A program made the position numbers and the translations under genes. Of a DNA stretch of 64,000 nucleotides, positions 1 through 7,924 are shown piece by piece. The first letter of the stretch is position 1. Every line of letters begins with the position of its first letter. The notes beneath the pieces were generated by a model that was not told the origin of the DNA, made no database searches, and saw only the letters and a list, made by a program, of their open reading frames with translations. Origin of the DNA: Xanthocytophaga flava (lineage in GTDB: Bacteria; Bacteroidota; Bacteroidia; Cytophagales; 172606-1); assembly GCA_030068525.1 (NCBI GenBank), contig JASJOS010000003.1, positions 496,001 through 560,000 of the forward strand, read 5' to 3'.

Positions 1-883
1 GAATGCCCGTATTGTCTTCTTTGATTGCCCGTATGAAATCACTGCCCAATCCTTTTACTGTCTGGGTCGAAAAATATTGTACCTTACCTGTTTGTTTATC
101 AAAACGTGCCAGGCCTTTACCATATGTTCCTAACCAGAGATATCCTTCACGATCTTCTTCGATTGCATAGATATCTGTGTTTTCCTGATTTAAATAGGTA
201 GAGAATTTCTGCTTTTGTACTTCAAACTTACAAAGACCACCTCCAAAAGTACCTAACCAGAGGTCTCCATGCTTATCTTCATGTATAGTAATGATATTGC
301 TACTTTTGAGCCCGTTGACATTGCCAGGGTCACTCTGATAGGAAGCTAATTTTTGCGTTTTTACATCAAATTTCACCAGTCCTCCACCAAATGTTGCAAT
401 CCAGATATTGCCGTTCCTGTCTTTATGGATGTCGAATATTGTATTGGAAGTCAGTGCCTTATCAGTTGCCGTTGAGTAAATGACTCCTTTGCGGGTCTGT
501 GGATTGAGACGAATCAGCCCATTATCATAGGTACCAACCCATATGTAGCCTTCATTGTCTTCAGCCAATGCACGAACATCATTGCTGGGTAGACTCTCAT
601 TATCTTTAGGAGTATTCTGAATAACCTGAATGGTATATCCATTATAAATATTGAGGCCATCTTTAGTGGCAAACCAGATAAAGCCTTTACTATCCTGCAG
701 GATGGCATGTACATCTTTGTTTGACAGCCCCTGTTTTGTAGATAAGTTCCTGAAACTCAATTCACTTATCTGTGAAAATCCTGTTTGCATTCCATATAAA
801 AAAGCCAAAACCAAGCCCATAAGCCATTGTGGCCTATAGCATAGAGCAAGCTTCTTAGGATGGAAATACTGTAAGAAAATCAT
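1..883 (-). CDS. Two-component propeller sensor protein, N-terminal part (runs off window)
   Basis: An open minus-strand frame runs from an ATG at 881-883 to the left edge with no stop, giving about 294 residues. After a basic N-terminus comes a hydrophobic signal segment ending near GMQTGFSQ. Then come repeats typical of the two-component regulator propeller (Reg_prop) family: units about 40-45 residues apart with the pattern ED..G.IW.GT..GGL..FD, for example IWVGTYDNGLIRL, IWIATFGGGLVKF and LWLGTFGGGLCKF. In this family the periplasmic propeller senses a ligand and is followed by a Y_Y_Y domain, a membrane helix and usually a histidine kinase, with or without a fused AraC regulator. Those parts lie outside the window, so the output domain is unknown. 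The fold assignment is strong; the ligand is unknown. Confidence 0.88.
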   Translation of the reverse strand, partial: MIFLQYFHPKKLALCYRPQWLMGLVLAFLYGMQTGFSQISELSFRNLSTKQGLSNKDVHAILQDSKGFIWFATKDGLNIYNGYTIQVIQNTPKDNESLPSNDVRALAEDNEGYIWVGTYDNGLIRLNPQTRKGVIYSTATDKALTSNTIFDIHKDRNGNIWIATFGGGLVKFDVKTQKLASYQSDPGNVNGLKSSNIITIHEDKHGDLWLGTFGGGLCKFEVQKQKFSTYLNQENTDIYAIEEDREGYLWLGTYGKGLARFDKQTGKVQYFSTQTVKGLGSDFIRAIKEDNTGI

Positions 884-1203
884 TATTTAAGAGAATATGC
901 CATTTATTCTTTTATCAGTCTACTAAGTAAGTTACTTTCCAGGCAATATATCTTCTTTGTTTGGCGGCATTCTTACATACGTAACGAGATATAACAAAGT
1001 ATAGGAATTCTCCCTCTCTCAAAATCAAAAAAATAAATCTTAGCCCCTGATTTACTTCAGAAAAAACAAAGTATGATATGCTGTATTATTTATGCTTAAA
1101 ATATTACAATGCACGTCTTTCAGTCTATTTTACCATTCATAGAATCGTTGCCATTGATAATTTTACACACTTTTTTATATGTTACACACAACATTTTTTA
1201 CAT
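884..1203. other. Intergenic region between divergent genes
   Basis: This AT-rich gap separates the leftward sensor gene from the rightward outer-membrane pair, so it must hold both promoters. The word AACAAAGTAT occurs twice, near 991 and near 1066. On the minus strand this reads ATACTTTG, close to but not an exact Bacteroidota -7 box. I see no clear gene, hairpin or exact promoter. An ATG at 1078 is in frame with the next gene, but the 42 codons it would add are compositionally like the gap. Confidence 0.4.
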
Positions 1204-2052
1204 TTGAAAAGGTTATTATTTTTTTCTTCTCTTCTAGTAATACTTAGTATTCGTATCGTTTTCGCAAGCGGAGAGCCTAATCCGACAGGAGCTCGTGTCT
1301 GGGGACTTGCCAATTGTGCTGTTACTTTTACAGATCCCTGGTCCGTATGGAACAATCCCGGAGGGCTTGCTTATACAGAATACTCTCACGTACTGGCAAC
1401 TTATAACATTCGATATAGTATGTCTGGCTTTCAAACAATGGCTGTCGGATATGTGCATCCTTTATCAAAAGGTGTACTGGGTGCTACTCTTAGCCGCCTT
1501 GGGGATGAGCTGTATAATGAAACAATAGTAGGAATCTCTTATGGCTATCTCTGGAAGAATGTCAGTATGGGCTTAAGAGTAAACTATCTTCAGGCAGGAA
1601 TGCAGGAAGTAGGGAAGAAACAGACGGTATTGTTTGAAATAGGTACAATAGTTCAGTTGTTACCACAGCTTTCAGCAGGTGTCCATATATATAATGTATC
1701 TCAAAGCAGATTGGATGCCTCCACTAATGAACGTATTCCTACAATTATGAAGGCAGGTTTGGCATACAAGCCTCATACTAAGCTCATATGGACTGTAGAG
1801 TTGGAAAAGGATATAGATTTTGCGGGTACTTTTAGAACCGGGCTGGAATATGAAATTGTGAAAAATCTGCGTTTACGCACAGGTATTGCCACCCGTCCAC
1901 AGCTTTATTCCTTTGGTATTGGCTTTAGTCCTAAGAAGTTACAACTGGACTATGCTTTCCAAACACATTCTACCTTAGGATTATCTCATAATCTGTCTCT
2001 CAGTATTCGTCTTCTAAAAAAGAAAACCACCAATGAATCTATTAAAAGCTAA
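1204..2052 (+). CDS. PorV/PorQ-like outer-membrane beta-barrel protein
   Basis: The protein starts with a classical signal peptide (basic KR, then a hydrophobic run ending near VFASGEP). It then shows the pattern of PorV/PorQ/FadL-like barrels: an early NPTGARVWGLANCAVTF segment, then TDPWSVWNNPGGLA, followed by alternating strands that end in an amphipathic strand near the C-terminus. I chose the TTG at 1204 because it places the signal peptide at the N-terminus. An ATG at 1078 gives 42 extra unlikely residues, so the start is uncertain. The stop overlaps the next ATG by about 20 bases, so the two genes are probably translationally coupled. Members of this superfamily act in type IX secretion or as small outer-membrane channels. 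Nothing here shows which, and no other type IX gene is in the window. Confidence 0.65.
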   Translation: MKRLLFFSSLLVILSIRIVFASGEPNPTGARVWGLANCAVTFTDPWSVWNNPGGLAYTEYSHVLATYNIRYSMSGFQTMAVGYVHPLSKGVLGATLSRLGDELYNETIVGISYGYLWKNVSMGLRVNYLQAGMQEVGKKQTVLFEIGTIVQLLPQLSAGVHIYNVSQSRLDASTNERIPTIMKAGLAYKPHTKLIWTVELEKDIDFAGTFRTGLEYEIVKNLRLRTGIATRPQLYSFGIGFSPKKLQLDYAFQTHSTLGLSHNLSLSIRLLKKKTTNESIKS

Positions 2053-4138
2053 AAGACTTATTCAGGTGCTGATAGCTGTAGTGCTTTTTTTTAGTTGGGT
2101 AGACATAGTAGAAGCACAACAGCCCGCCAGAAAAGAGATAGACCTGGATGATTTTGCCCAGCAATTATTTGCTACCCAAAAAGAAGACGCCAATTTTGAT
2201 GATCTCTATGAATCTCTTTTGCAACTATATACACATCCATTGGATCTGAATCTTGCAACCCGTGATCTATTAGGCTCGCTATATATACTGTCAGAAGCTC
2301 AGATAAACTCTTTCGTTGACTATCGTAAAACCAATGGCAGATTACTTTCTATCTATGAACTGCAGGCTATACCTGGTTTTGATATACCGACTATACAAAA
2401 ATTATTACCCTTTGTAACTGTTTATGATAATGGCAATGCATCTGATACCCGTTCATTGTGGAAACGAATACTGACAGAACATAGTAATACATTGTTGCTA
2501 CGTTATGACCAGACGCTGGAAAAGAAAAAAGGATTTTTACCTCCAGACACAGCCCGTGATGGGTCGCTAACACAGCGATATACAGGCTCTGCAGGTCATT
2601 GGTATGCACGCTATCGTATTAACCATCCGGGGGATTTCAGTTTGGGCTTTACTATGGAAAAAGATGCAGGTGAACAAATAACCTGGCAACCATCACGTTA
2701 TCAGTATGGAGCTGACTTTTTCTCCTGGCACTTGCTGCTGGAAAATAAACGGCGCTGGAAAAAAATTGCGATTGGCGACTATCAGTTGCAGATTGGACAA
2801 GGTTTACTCCTATCAGCAGGTTTTTCAGTTGGAAAAGGAGCGTCTACAGTGGAAACCATACGACGTAGTCAGGTAGGTATTCGTCCCTATACATCTATTA
2901 TGGAAACTGGCTTTCTGCGAGGAGGTGCTGCCACCTATGTGTTAGGTAAATTTGAAGTAACAGGCTTCTATTCTCATACACATAGAGATGCAAATGTCAA
3001 TGATAGTGATTCATTGACAGATAGCTATATCTCATCACTTCTGCTGGCCGGATATCATCGCACGCCTCATGAGTTGACAACCAGAGCCACTGTTCTGGAA
3101 CAGACTTCTGGAGGAGATATTACCTATAAGAGTACAACAGGAAGATTTGAAATGGGAGGCACATTTATCGATACACAATATGATACTCCTATACAGAAAA
3201 TTCCCCGAAGATATAATCAGTTTGAGTTTTCCGGAAAGAACAATATAGGTATAGGGTTACATTATAGTTATGTATGGCAAAACTTTAACCTTTTTGGAGA
3301 AGCGGCTCGTTCGTCAAGTGGTGGCCTTGGCGCAGTATCAGGTATTCTGGGTAGTTTATCACCTCATATATCAGCCGCATTATTGATTAGACACTATGAT
3401 CGAAACTTCCATACATTTTATGGTGGAGCCTTTGGTGAAAATACACGCAACATCAATGAAAGTGGTATTTACTGGGGAGTAAAATTCAATCCCACCCGAC
3501 GGATTACTCTTACAGCATATTATGATAGCTACCATTTTTCCTGGCTAAAATATAGGGTTGATGCACCATCTGAAGGCTTTGACTATTTGCTTCGTCTAGC
3601 CTGGCAGCCAACCAAAAAACTCCTGTTATACACACAATATAGAGAAGAACATAAACAACGAAACGAACCTGATCAGGATTCTCCCATCAATTTTATCACA
3701 GAGACTATTCATAAACAATACTTATTTAATATAGACTTCCAGGCTAACGACTATCTTTTTTTGAGAACTCGTGTCCAGTTCAGCTCTTTTAAACAAAGTA
3801 CATTGACAACCGGCTATGCTATCATGGAAGACCTTACTCTCAAACTACGTCGCTGGCAGGCCAGCACCCGCTTTGCCTTGTTTGATACAGATGATTATGA
3901 CAATCGGCAGTATGCTTTTGAAAAAGATGTGTTGAACAGTTTCTCTGTTCCTATGTATTATCTTCGGGGAGCACGGTATTATCTACTCCTTAATTATGAT
4001 GTGACTCCACGTTGTTCAGTATGGTTTCGGGTAGCACGAACTTCTCTTGTTAATCAGGATACGATGGGGTCAGGACTTGATCGGATCAATGGCCCTCAAC
4101 GTACAGATATAAAAGTACAGGTGCGGTATCATTTATAA
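2033..4138 (+). CDS. Exported helix-hairpin-helix domain protein with putative outer-membrane barrel
   Basis: A 701-residue protein with an N-terminal signal peptide ending near DIVEAQQP. Residues about 60-130 contain ComEA-like helix-hairpin-helix units: LDLNLATRDLL, then LSEAQINSFVDYRKTNG, then LLSIYELQAIPGFD. After about residue 150 the sequence becomes a long series of amphipathic, aromatic-ended strands (WYARYRINH, FSWHLLLENKRR, YYLLLNYDV) ending in VQVRYHL, as in outer-membrane barrels. Helix-hairpin-helix motifs usually bind DNA backbones non-specifically, and ComEA does so in DNA uptake. An exported hairpin domain fused to a barrel is a known but functionally undefined Bacteroidota arrangement. 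It overlaps the preceding barrel gene by about 20 bases, which suggests one outer-membrane complex. DNA binding here is inference. Confidence 0.75.
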   Translation: MNLLKAKRLIQVLIAVVLFFSWVDIVEAQQPARKEIDLDDFAQQLFATQKEDANFDDLYESLLQLYTHPLDLNLATRDLLGSLYILSEAQINSFVDYRKTNGRLLSIYELQAIPGFDIPTIQKLLPFVTVYDNGNASDTRSLWKRILTEHSNTLLLRYDQTLEKKKGFLPPDTARDGSLTQRYTGSAGHWYARYRINHPGDFSLGFTMEKDAGEQITWQPSRYQYGADFFSWHLLLENKRRWKKIAIGDYQLQIGQGLLLSAGFSVGKGASTVETIRRSQVGIRPYTSIMETGFLRGGAATYVLGKFEVTGFYSHTHRDANVNDSDSLTDSYISSLLLAGYHRTPHELTTRATVLEQTSGGDITYKSTTGRFEMGGTFIDTQYDTPIQKIPRRYNQFEFSGKNNIGIGLHYSYVWQNFNLFGEAARSSSGGLGAVSGILGSLSPHISAALLIRHYDRNFHTFYGGAFGENTRNINESGIYWGVKFNPTRRITLTAYYDSYHFSWLKYRVDAPSEGFDYLLRLAWQPTKKLLLYTQYREEHKQRNEPDQDSPINFITETIHKQYLFNIDFQANDYLFLRTRVQFSSFKQSTLTTGYAIMEDLTLKLRRWQASTRFALFDTDDYDNRQYAFEKDVLNSFSVPMYYLRGARYYLLLNYDVTPRCSVWFRVARTSLVNQDTMGSGLDRINGPQRTDIKVQVRYHL

Positions 4139-4247
4139 CAGAAGTCACCCCAAATGTAAGGATGAGTTTTTATTCAAGCAGATCTCTTGTATATGCATTG
4201 TTCTATGCAAAAGTTTTTCAGAGGATGAAAAGTTAGTTCTTTATTTT

Positions 4248-4425
4248 ATGAAGAGATTTCATACTGTTCACCACATTTTTGCTTTTAAATATAACTCCGA
4301 TCATTTTTTATTTTGAACGGCATTCCGATCATTTTTTTCTGTTGCGCATAGTTCACCGCAAAAATAAAATCTGATCAGAATTCACCGCAAAATTACAGAT
4401 TGCATAGAAACAGGCACAAGACAGA
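4248..4425. repeat. Dispersed intergenic repeat, copy A
   Basis: This stretch shares many words in the same order with 50037-50300 and more loosely with 13640-13800. They include ATGAAGAGATTnCAT, AACTCCGATCA, TTTTTATTTTGAnCGG, GCGCATAGTTCACCGCAAA and GATCAGAATTCACCGCAAA, ending in a CATAG...GCACAAG-like tail. The element is a mosaic of short alternating units (TTCACCGCAAAA and GATCAGAATTC/TCCGATCA) rather than a simple tandem repeat. It lies downstream of the helix-hairpin-helix gene and has no open frame. Confidence 0.7.
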
Positions 4426-4456
4426 TTTTATTGTGAATTGATTGCAGGCATAAGAC

Positions 4457-4710
4457 CCTTATCTTGTCCCATATCTTTTCTGGAAACAAAGAAAGTTCCT
4501 GGCGCAAGCGTCCGCTTGTGTCCATTTTGAGAGCAGCGTCCGCTGCGTTGGTCGGTAAAACTCTGTTTGGGTGCTAACCCAAACCTAAACAAGTATCAAT
4601 TTGTCCCAACGCAACGGACGTTGCTTTCAAATTAGGTCCGAACGGACGTTCGAACCAGCGCTCTCTTTTTAAAACCGCCATTTCCAGAAAAGATATAGCA
4701 CAAGATAAGG
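4457..4710. repeat. Nested palindromic element with 29-bp terminal inverted repeats (MITE-like)
   Basis: The ends are 29-bp inverted repeats (4458-4486 and 4681-4709) differing at about three positions, with the core TTTCCAGAAAAGATAT on the right. Inside is a second inverted pair, GCAGCGTCCGCTGCGTTGG near 4542 and CCAACGCAACGGACGTTGC near 4607, with two mismatches. A looser outer pair consists of GCGCAAGCGTCCG and CGGACGTTCGAACCAGCGC. The interior is distinctly more GC-rich than its surroundings. There is no coding frame. It could be a non-autonomous mobile element or a large structured repeat. A target-site duplication is not evident. Confidence 0.65.
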
Positions 4711-4779
4711 AATAAGACTTGTTGTAAATCTAGCCTAACCAGAATGCAGGATGACTTCTATTACATCAATAATTTAATC

Positions 4780-5415
4780 TCAGGCTACAAGTTCTGTAAA
4801 AAGCTCAGCACGATCTTTCCGTACTTTTGCTGCACCTGCCAGAAAATCTTTTTCTTCATCCCGATAACCTAATGCCAGCAATACCACACTCCCAAGGTTC
4901 TTTTCTGTAAGGCCTAATAATTCATCAAGGGCAGCGGGGTTAAAACCTTCCATGGCGCAGGAATCTACTTCTTCCATAGCAGCAGCTACCAATCCAAATC
5001 CCAAGGCAATATATGCCTGACGGGATGCCCAGTTTTTGATTATTTCCGGTGGCATAGAAAGAAGTCCGTTTTTGATAGAGTCGGAAAATCCGTTCAATGA
5101 GTCAACAGGGATGTTGCGAGTACGGGCAATACGCTCCATATATGTGCTAATATCTTCTTCGCTTACAGATAACTGCGAAGCGAAAACCAGCAAGTGTGAC
5201 CCTTCCTGAATCTGAGGTTGTGGACATGACTTCTCATAAACTTTTGCTTTTAAAACCGGATCAGAAATTACTATAACCTCATAGGGTTGAAGACCAGCAG
5301 AAGATGCCGATAATCGAATAGCTTCTAGTATGGCGTCTATTTTTGCTTGTGGTACAGGCTGCCCATTCATTTTTTTGGCAGCATAACGCCAGTTTATTGC
5401 TTCGTTAAATTGCAT
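4780..5415 (-). CDS. Nitroreductase-family NAD(P)H-dependent oxidoreductase
   Basis: A 211-residue flavoprotein of the nitroreductase fold. The N-terminal RYAAKKM segment (residues about 10-16) is the phosphate-binding start of FMN-binding NfsB/YdgI-like enzymes. LSASSAGLQPYEVIVI (about 35-50) is the FMN loop plus the first strand. QAYIALGFGLVAAAMEEVDSC (about 133-153) is the helix characteristic of the family, and GSVVLLALGYRDEEKD closes the core. Such enzymes reduce nitro compounds, quinones or flavins with NAD(P)H in the cytoplasm; the natural substrate here is unknown. It is transcribed alone. Upstream lie a candidate -7 box (5450-5457) and a perfect 14-bp-arm palindrome (5486-5517) that could bind a regulator. 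Confidence 0.88.
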   Translation of the reverse strand: MQFNEAINWRYAAKKMNGQPVPQAKIDAILEAIRLSASSAGLQPYEVIVISDPVLKAKVYEKSCPQPQIQEGSHLLVFASQLSVSEEDISTYMERIARTRNIPVDSLNGFSDSIKNGLLSMPPEIIKNWASRQAYIALGFGLVAAAMEEVDSCAMEGFNPAALDELLGLTEKNLGSVVLLALGYRDEEKDFLAGAAKVRKDRAELFTELVA

Positions 5416-5449
5416 TGTAGTCGATTTTAAATGGTTAGAATTGTTGCTA

Positions 5450-5457
5450 CAAAGCTA
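5450..5457 (-). promoter_or_regulatory. Candidate -7 box for the nitroreductase gene
   Basis: On the minus strand this reads TAGCTTTG, a match to the Bacteroidota TAnnTTTG element, 35 bases upstream of the ATG. A -33 TTTG at the usual 19-21 base spacing is not present; the nearest, at 5473-5476, is too close. Support is therefore partial. Confidence 0.4.
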
Positions 5458-5485
5458 TCTGCATTTACTATGCAAAAGATAGTAG

Positions 5486-5517
5486 TATCCCAAAGGTTAG
5501 TGGTAACCTTTGGGATA
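5486..5517. promoter_or_regulatory. Perfect palindrome, candidate operator
   Basis: Fourteen-base arms TATCCCAAAGGTTA and TAACCTTTGGGATA surround a GTGG centre. No gene ends nearby and no T-run follows, so a terminator is unlikely. The centre is roughly 55 bases upstream of the predicted nitroreductase transcription start, a plausible site for a dimeric regulator. Confidence 0.5.
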
Positions 5518-5725
5518 GTGTTTTTGCAGAATGAGGCAACAAGCTTGTATAAACGTCCATTTTCCACTTTCCAATCATAGGCATGGACAACAATTCTACC
5601 TTTGTCAAATCTCTTATTAGCTCAAATACACTAAATGATGAAACTAAATCCTTCAGAAACGGTTTCTTAAAATAGGAAGCATTTCAATTACCTGTGTAAA
5701 AAAAAATGCCTTTTCTGTGCTGCCT

Positions 5726-5757
5726 TTTGCCTATTTATAAATACACCTGTATATTTG
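5726..5757 (+). promoter_or_regulatory. Bacteroidota-type promoter for the E2 gene
   Basis: TTTG at 5726-5729 and TATATTTG at 5750-5757 are separated by 20 bases, matching the Bacteroidota primary sigma consensus TTTG-N19-21-TAnnTTTG. Transcription would start near 5763, leaving a leader of about 50 bases before the ATG at 5813. Confidence 0.7.
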
Positions 5758-5812
5758 GTGTCCTAATGAGTTCTACTGATTTTCAATTTTAATTCTTTCG
5801 TACTGAGAAAAA

Positions 5813-7450
5813 ATGGCTGAAGCAATACGTATGCCCAAGATGAGTGACACCATGACCGAAGGTGTCATTGCTGGTTGGCTGAAAAAAGTAGGTGATACGG
5901 TCAAAACCGGCGACGTTCTGGCCGAAGTAGAAACCGACAAAGCTACTATGGAGCTGGAGTCCTACAATGAAGGTACAATCTTATATATTACCGATCAAAA
6001 AAACGTTCCTATCGATGGTATTATCGCTGTTGTAGGAAAACCGGGTGAAGATTTCAAAGCATTGCTGGATGGAAAAACAGGTGGATCTGTAGCCACACCT
6101 CCTCCGGCTGCTGAACCAAAAGCAGAAGAAAGTAAGCCTACTCCAGCACCAGTTGCTGCTACTCCGGCTGCTAATGTAAAAGCGACATTGGTTCCAATGC
6201 CTCAGATGACAGATACCATGACTGAGGGAACCATCGTAAAATGGCATAAACAAGTAGGTGACACAGTAAAATCCGGCGATTTGTTGGCTGAAATCGAGAC
6301 AGACAAAGCTACTATGGATTTTGAATCTCCGGAAGCTGGTACATTGTTGTATATCGGTGCCAAAGAAGGAGATGCTGTAGCAGCCAAAGCTCCACTGGTA
6401 ATTATTGGTGAAAAAGGCGCTGACTATCAAGCATTGTTAGGTGGAGGAGCAACCGCTACTACATCTACACCTCAAGCAGCAACTAGCAACAATACTGCAT
6501 CTGCCTCAGAACCTGCAAAGCAGCCAACTACCACTGTTTCTGATTCTGACGAACGTGTTAAGATTTCTCCTCTGGCGAAGAAAATTGCGGAAGAAAAAGG
6601 TGTTAACATACAACAAGTGAAAGGAAGTGGTGAGAATGGACGTATCGTAAAACGCGATGTCGAAACATTCACTCCTTCTGCACAACCAACATCCACTCCT
6701 TCTACTACTCCTGCTTCTCAGCCAGCAGCAGAAAAAACTCCTGCTAAAGCTCCGGTAGTAACAGGTCAGGAAAGTTACGAAGATGTGCCTGTATCTCAGA
6801 TGCGCAAAGTTATTGCACGTCGTCTGGCAGAAAGTATGTACAGTGCACCTCACTTCTATCTGACTATTGAAGTGAATATGGATAAGGCAACTACTGCCCG
6901 TGAAGCAATGAATCAGTACTCACCGGTTAAGTTGTCATTCAATGATATCGTGATCAAAGCTACAGCGATGGCATTGCGGCAACATGCAGCGATTAATGCA
7001 TCCTGGCTAGGTGACAAAATTCGTTACAATCACCATGTGAGCATTGGTATGGCTGTTGCTGTACCCGATGGATTGCTGGTGCCTGTTATCAAAAACGCAG
7101 ATATCAAATCTCTATCTCAAATCTCAGCGGATGCAAAAGAACTGGGAGGAAAAGCGAAAGATAAAAAACTGCAACCTCAGGAGATGGAAGGAAGTACATT
7201 CTCGATTTCTAACCTGGGTATGTTTGGTATTGAAGAGTTCACAGCCATCATTAACCCTCCAAACTCTTGTATTCTGGCAGTAGGTGGTATCAAACAAACA
7301 CCTGTTGTAGTGAATGGAGAGATCAAAGTTTCCGGAATTATGAAACTGACGCTGTCTTGCGATCACCGTGTAGTAGATGGAGCAACAGGAGCAGCATTCC
7401 TGCAAACATTAAAAGGACTTCTGGAAGATCCTATGCGTATGTTGGTATAA
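5813..7450 (+). CDS. pdhC: Pyruvate dehydrogenase complex E2, dihydrolipoyl acetyltransferase
   Basis: A 545-residue E2 with complete domain order. Lipoyl domain 1 (about 2-78) has the lipoylated Lys43 in ETDKATMELES, and lipoyl domain 2 (about 125-203) has Lys165 in ETDKATMDFES. Ala/Pro/Thr-rich linkers follow each. The peripheral subunit-binding domain (about 251-285, ISPLAKKIAEEKG then GENGRIVKRDV) binds E1 or E3. The catalytic domain (about 315-545) has the CoA acyltransferase signature DHRVVDG with His518 and Asp522. It transfers the acetyl group from lipoamide to CoA, linking pyruvate to the citric acid cycle in the cytoplasm. Two lipoyl domains and the MRKVIARRL segment fit pyruvate dehydrogenase better than the 2-oxoglutarate enzyme. 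E1 and E3 genes are not adjacent. A consensus promoter lies upstream and a 20-bp hairpin downstream. Confidence 0.95.
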   Translation: MAEAIRMPKMSDTMTEGVIAGWLKKVGDTVKTGDVLAEVETDKATMELESYNEGTILYITDQKNVPIDGIIAVVGKPGEDFKALLDGKTGGSVATPPPAAEPKAEESKPTPAPVAATPAANVKATLVPMPQMTDTMTEGTIVKWHKQVGDTVKSGDLLAEIETDKATMDFESPEAGTLLYIGAKEGDAVAAKAPLVIIGEKGADYQALLGGGATATTSTPQAATSNNTASASEPAKQPTTTVSDSDERVKISPLAKKIAEEKGVNIQQVKGSGENGRIVKRDVETFTPSAQPTSTPSTTPASQPAAEKTPAKAPVVTGQESYEDVPVSQMRKVIARRLAESMYSAPHFYLTIEVNMDKATTAREAMNQYSPVKLSFNDIVIKATAMALRQHAAINASWLGDKIRYNHHVSIGMAVAVPDGLLVPVIKNADIKSLSQISADAKELGGKAKDKKLQPQEMEGSTFSISNLGMFGIEEFTAIINPPNSCILAVGGIKQTPVVVNGEIKVSGIMKLTLSCDHRVVDGATGAAFLQTLKGLLEDPMRMLV

Positions 7451-7456
7451 TCAGAA

Positions 7457-7518
7457 ACTCATTTTATAAAACAAAATAGCCTGTTTCAGAACAAGCTCTT
7501 TTGTTTTATAAAATGAGT
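7457..7518. terminator. Long hairpin downstream of the E2 gene
   Basis: Perfect 20-base arms (7457-7476 and 7499-7518; ACTCATTTTATAAAACAAAA and its complement) surround a 22-base loop that itself can pair as AGCCTGTTT with AACAAGCT. It begins six bases after the E2 stop codon. The stem is AT-rich with no classical T-run, so its role could be termination or transcript end protection. Confidence 0.6.
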
Positions 7519-7870
7519 CATCTCGAATTTTGAGTAAAAGGTGTCATTGAAAAAGTAAGAAAAAAGGTTACAAAGAGAGCAAAGACGACTTAAATCGCGA
7601 ATGGTCGTGTAGGTGCGTAGGGAATCTTTTCTCCGCGAGGTTGGCCTTTGGCCTGCGGGGGAAGGATCGGAGAAAAGTGCCCTTTTTTGCTTCGTTTTTT
7701 GGGCAAGCAAAAAATGAAGAGGTCTGTGGAAGAATGATGTAAGGGATAATAAACCAATGTAGGAAAAGAAATTTCTAAAAAACCAATCAACACATGTACT
7801 CTTTTTAAAAGCATAGGTGCTGTTTTTTTTAGAACAAACTCATATCCAACATTTGGGATGACTCATGTAT
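7519..7870. other. Structured non-coding gap between the E2 and hslV genes
   Basis: There is no convincing gene here. A GC-richer block holds inverted pairs CTTTTCTCCG (7626-7635) with CGGAGAAAAG (7668-7677), and TTTTTTGCTT (7683-7692) with AAGCAAAAAA (7705-7714). A direct TTGGCC/TGGCCT echo lies in the loop. Short frames cross it on the minus strand but have no recognisable family. It may be the remnant of a structured repeat. Confidence 0.45.
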
Positions 7871-7911
7871 AACACAAAATAGCCTGTTCTGAAAACAGGC
7901 TATTTTGTGTT
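7871..7911. terminator. Hairpin terminator downstream of hslV
   Basis: Perfect 18-base arms (7871-7888 and 7894-7911; AACACAAAATAGCCTGTT and complement) surround the loop CTGAA, 14 bases beyond the hslV stop. On the minus strand the stem is preceded by A-rich and closed by T-rich bases. The core ACAAAATAGCCTGTT is also in the left arm and loop of the hairpin at 7457-7518. Confidence 0.75.
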
Positions 7912-7924
7912 GTATATACGTAGC

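Noticed and set aside
1204..2052. Calling the barrel gene a type IX secretion component
   Set aside because: Only general PorV/PorQ-like features are seen; no other secretion gene or C-terminal sorting domain was recognised in the window.
5981..6430. 149-codon minus-strand frame inside the E2 gene
   Set aside because: It is antisense to lipoyl domain codons and rich in Cys/Phe/Ser, typical of a shadow frame.
7486..7814. Two short minus-strand frames between the E2 and hslV genes
   Set aside because: They cross hairpins and inverted repeats, resemble no family and have no promoter; the region looks non-coding and structured.
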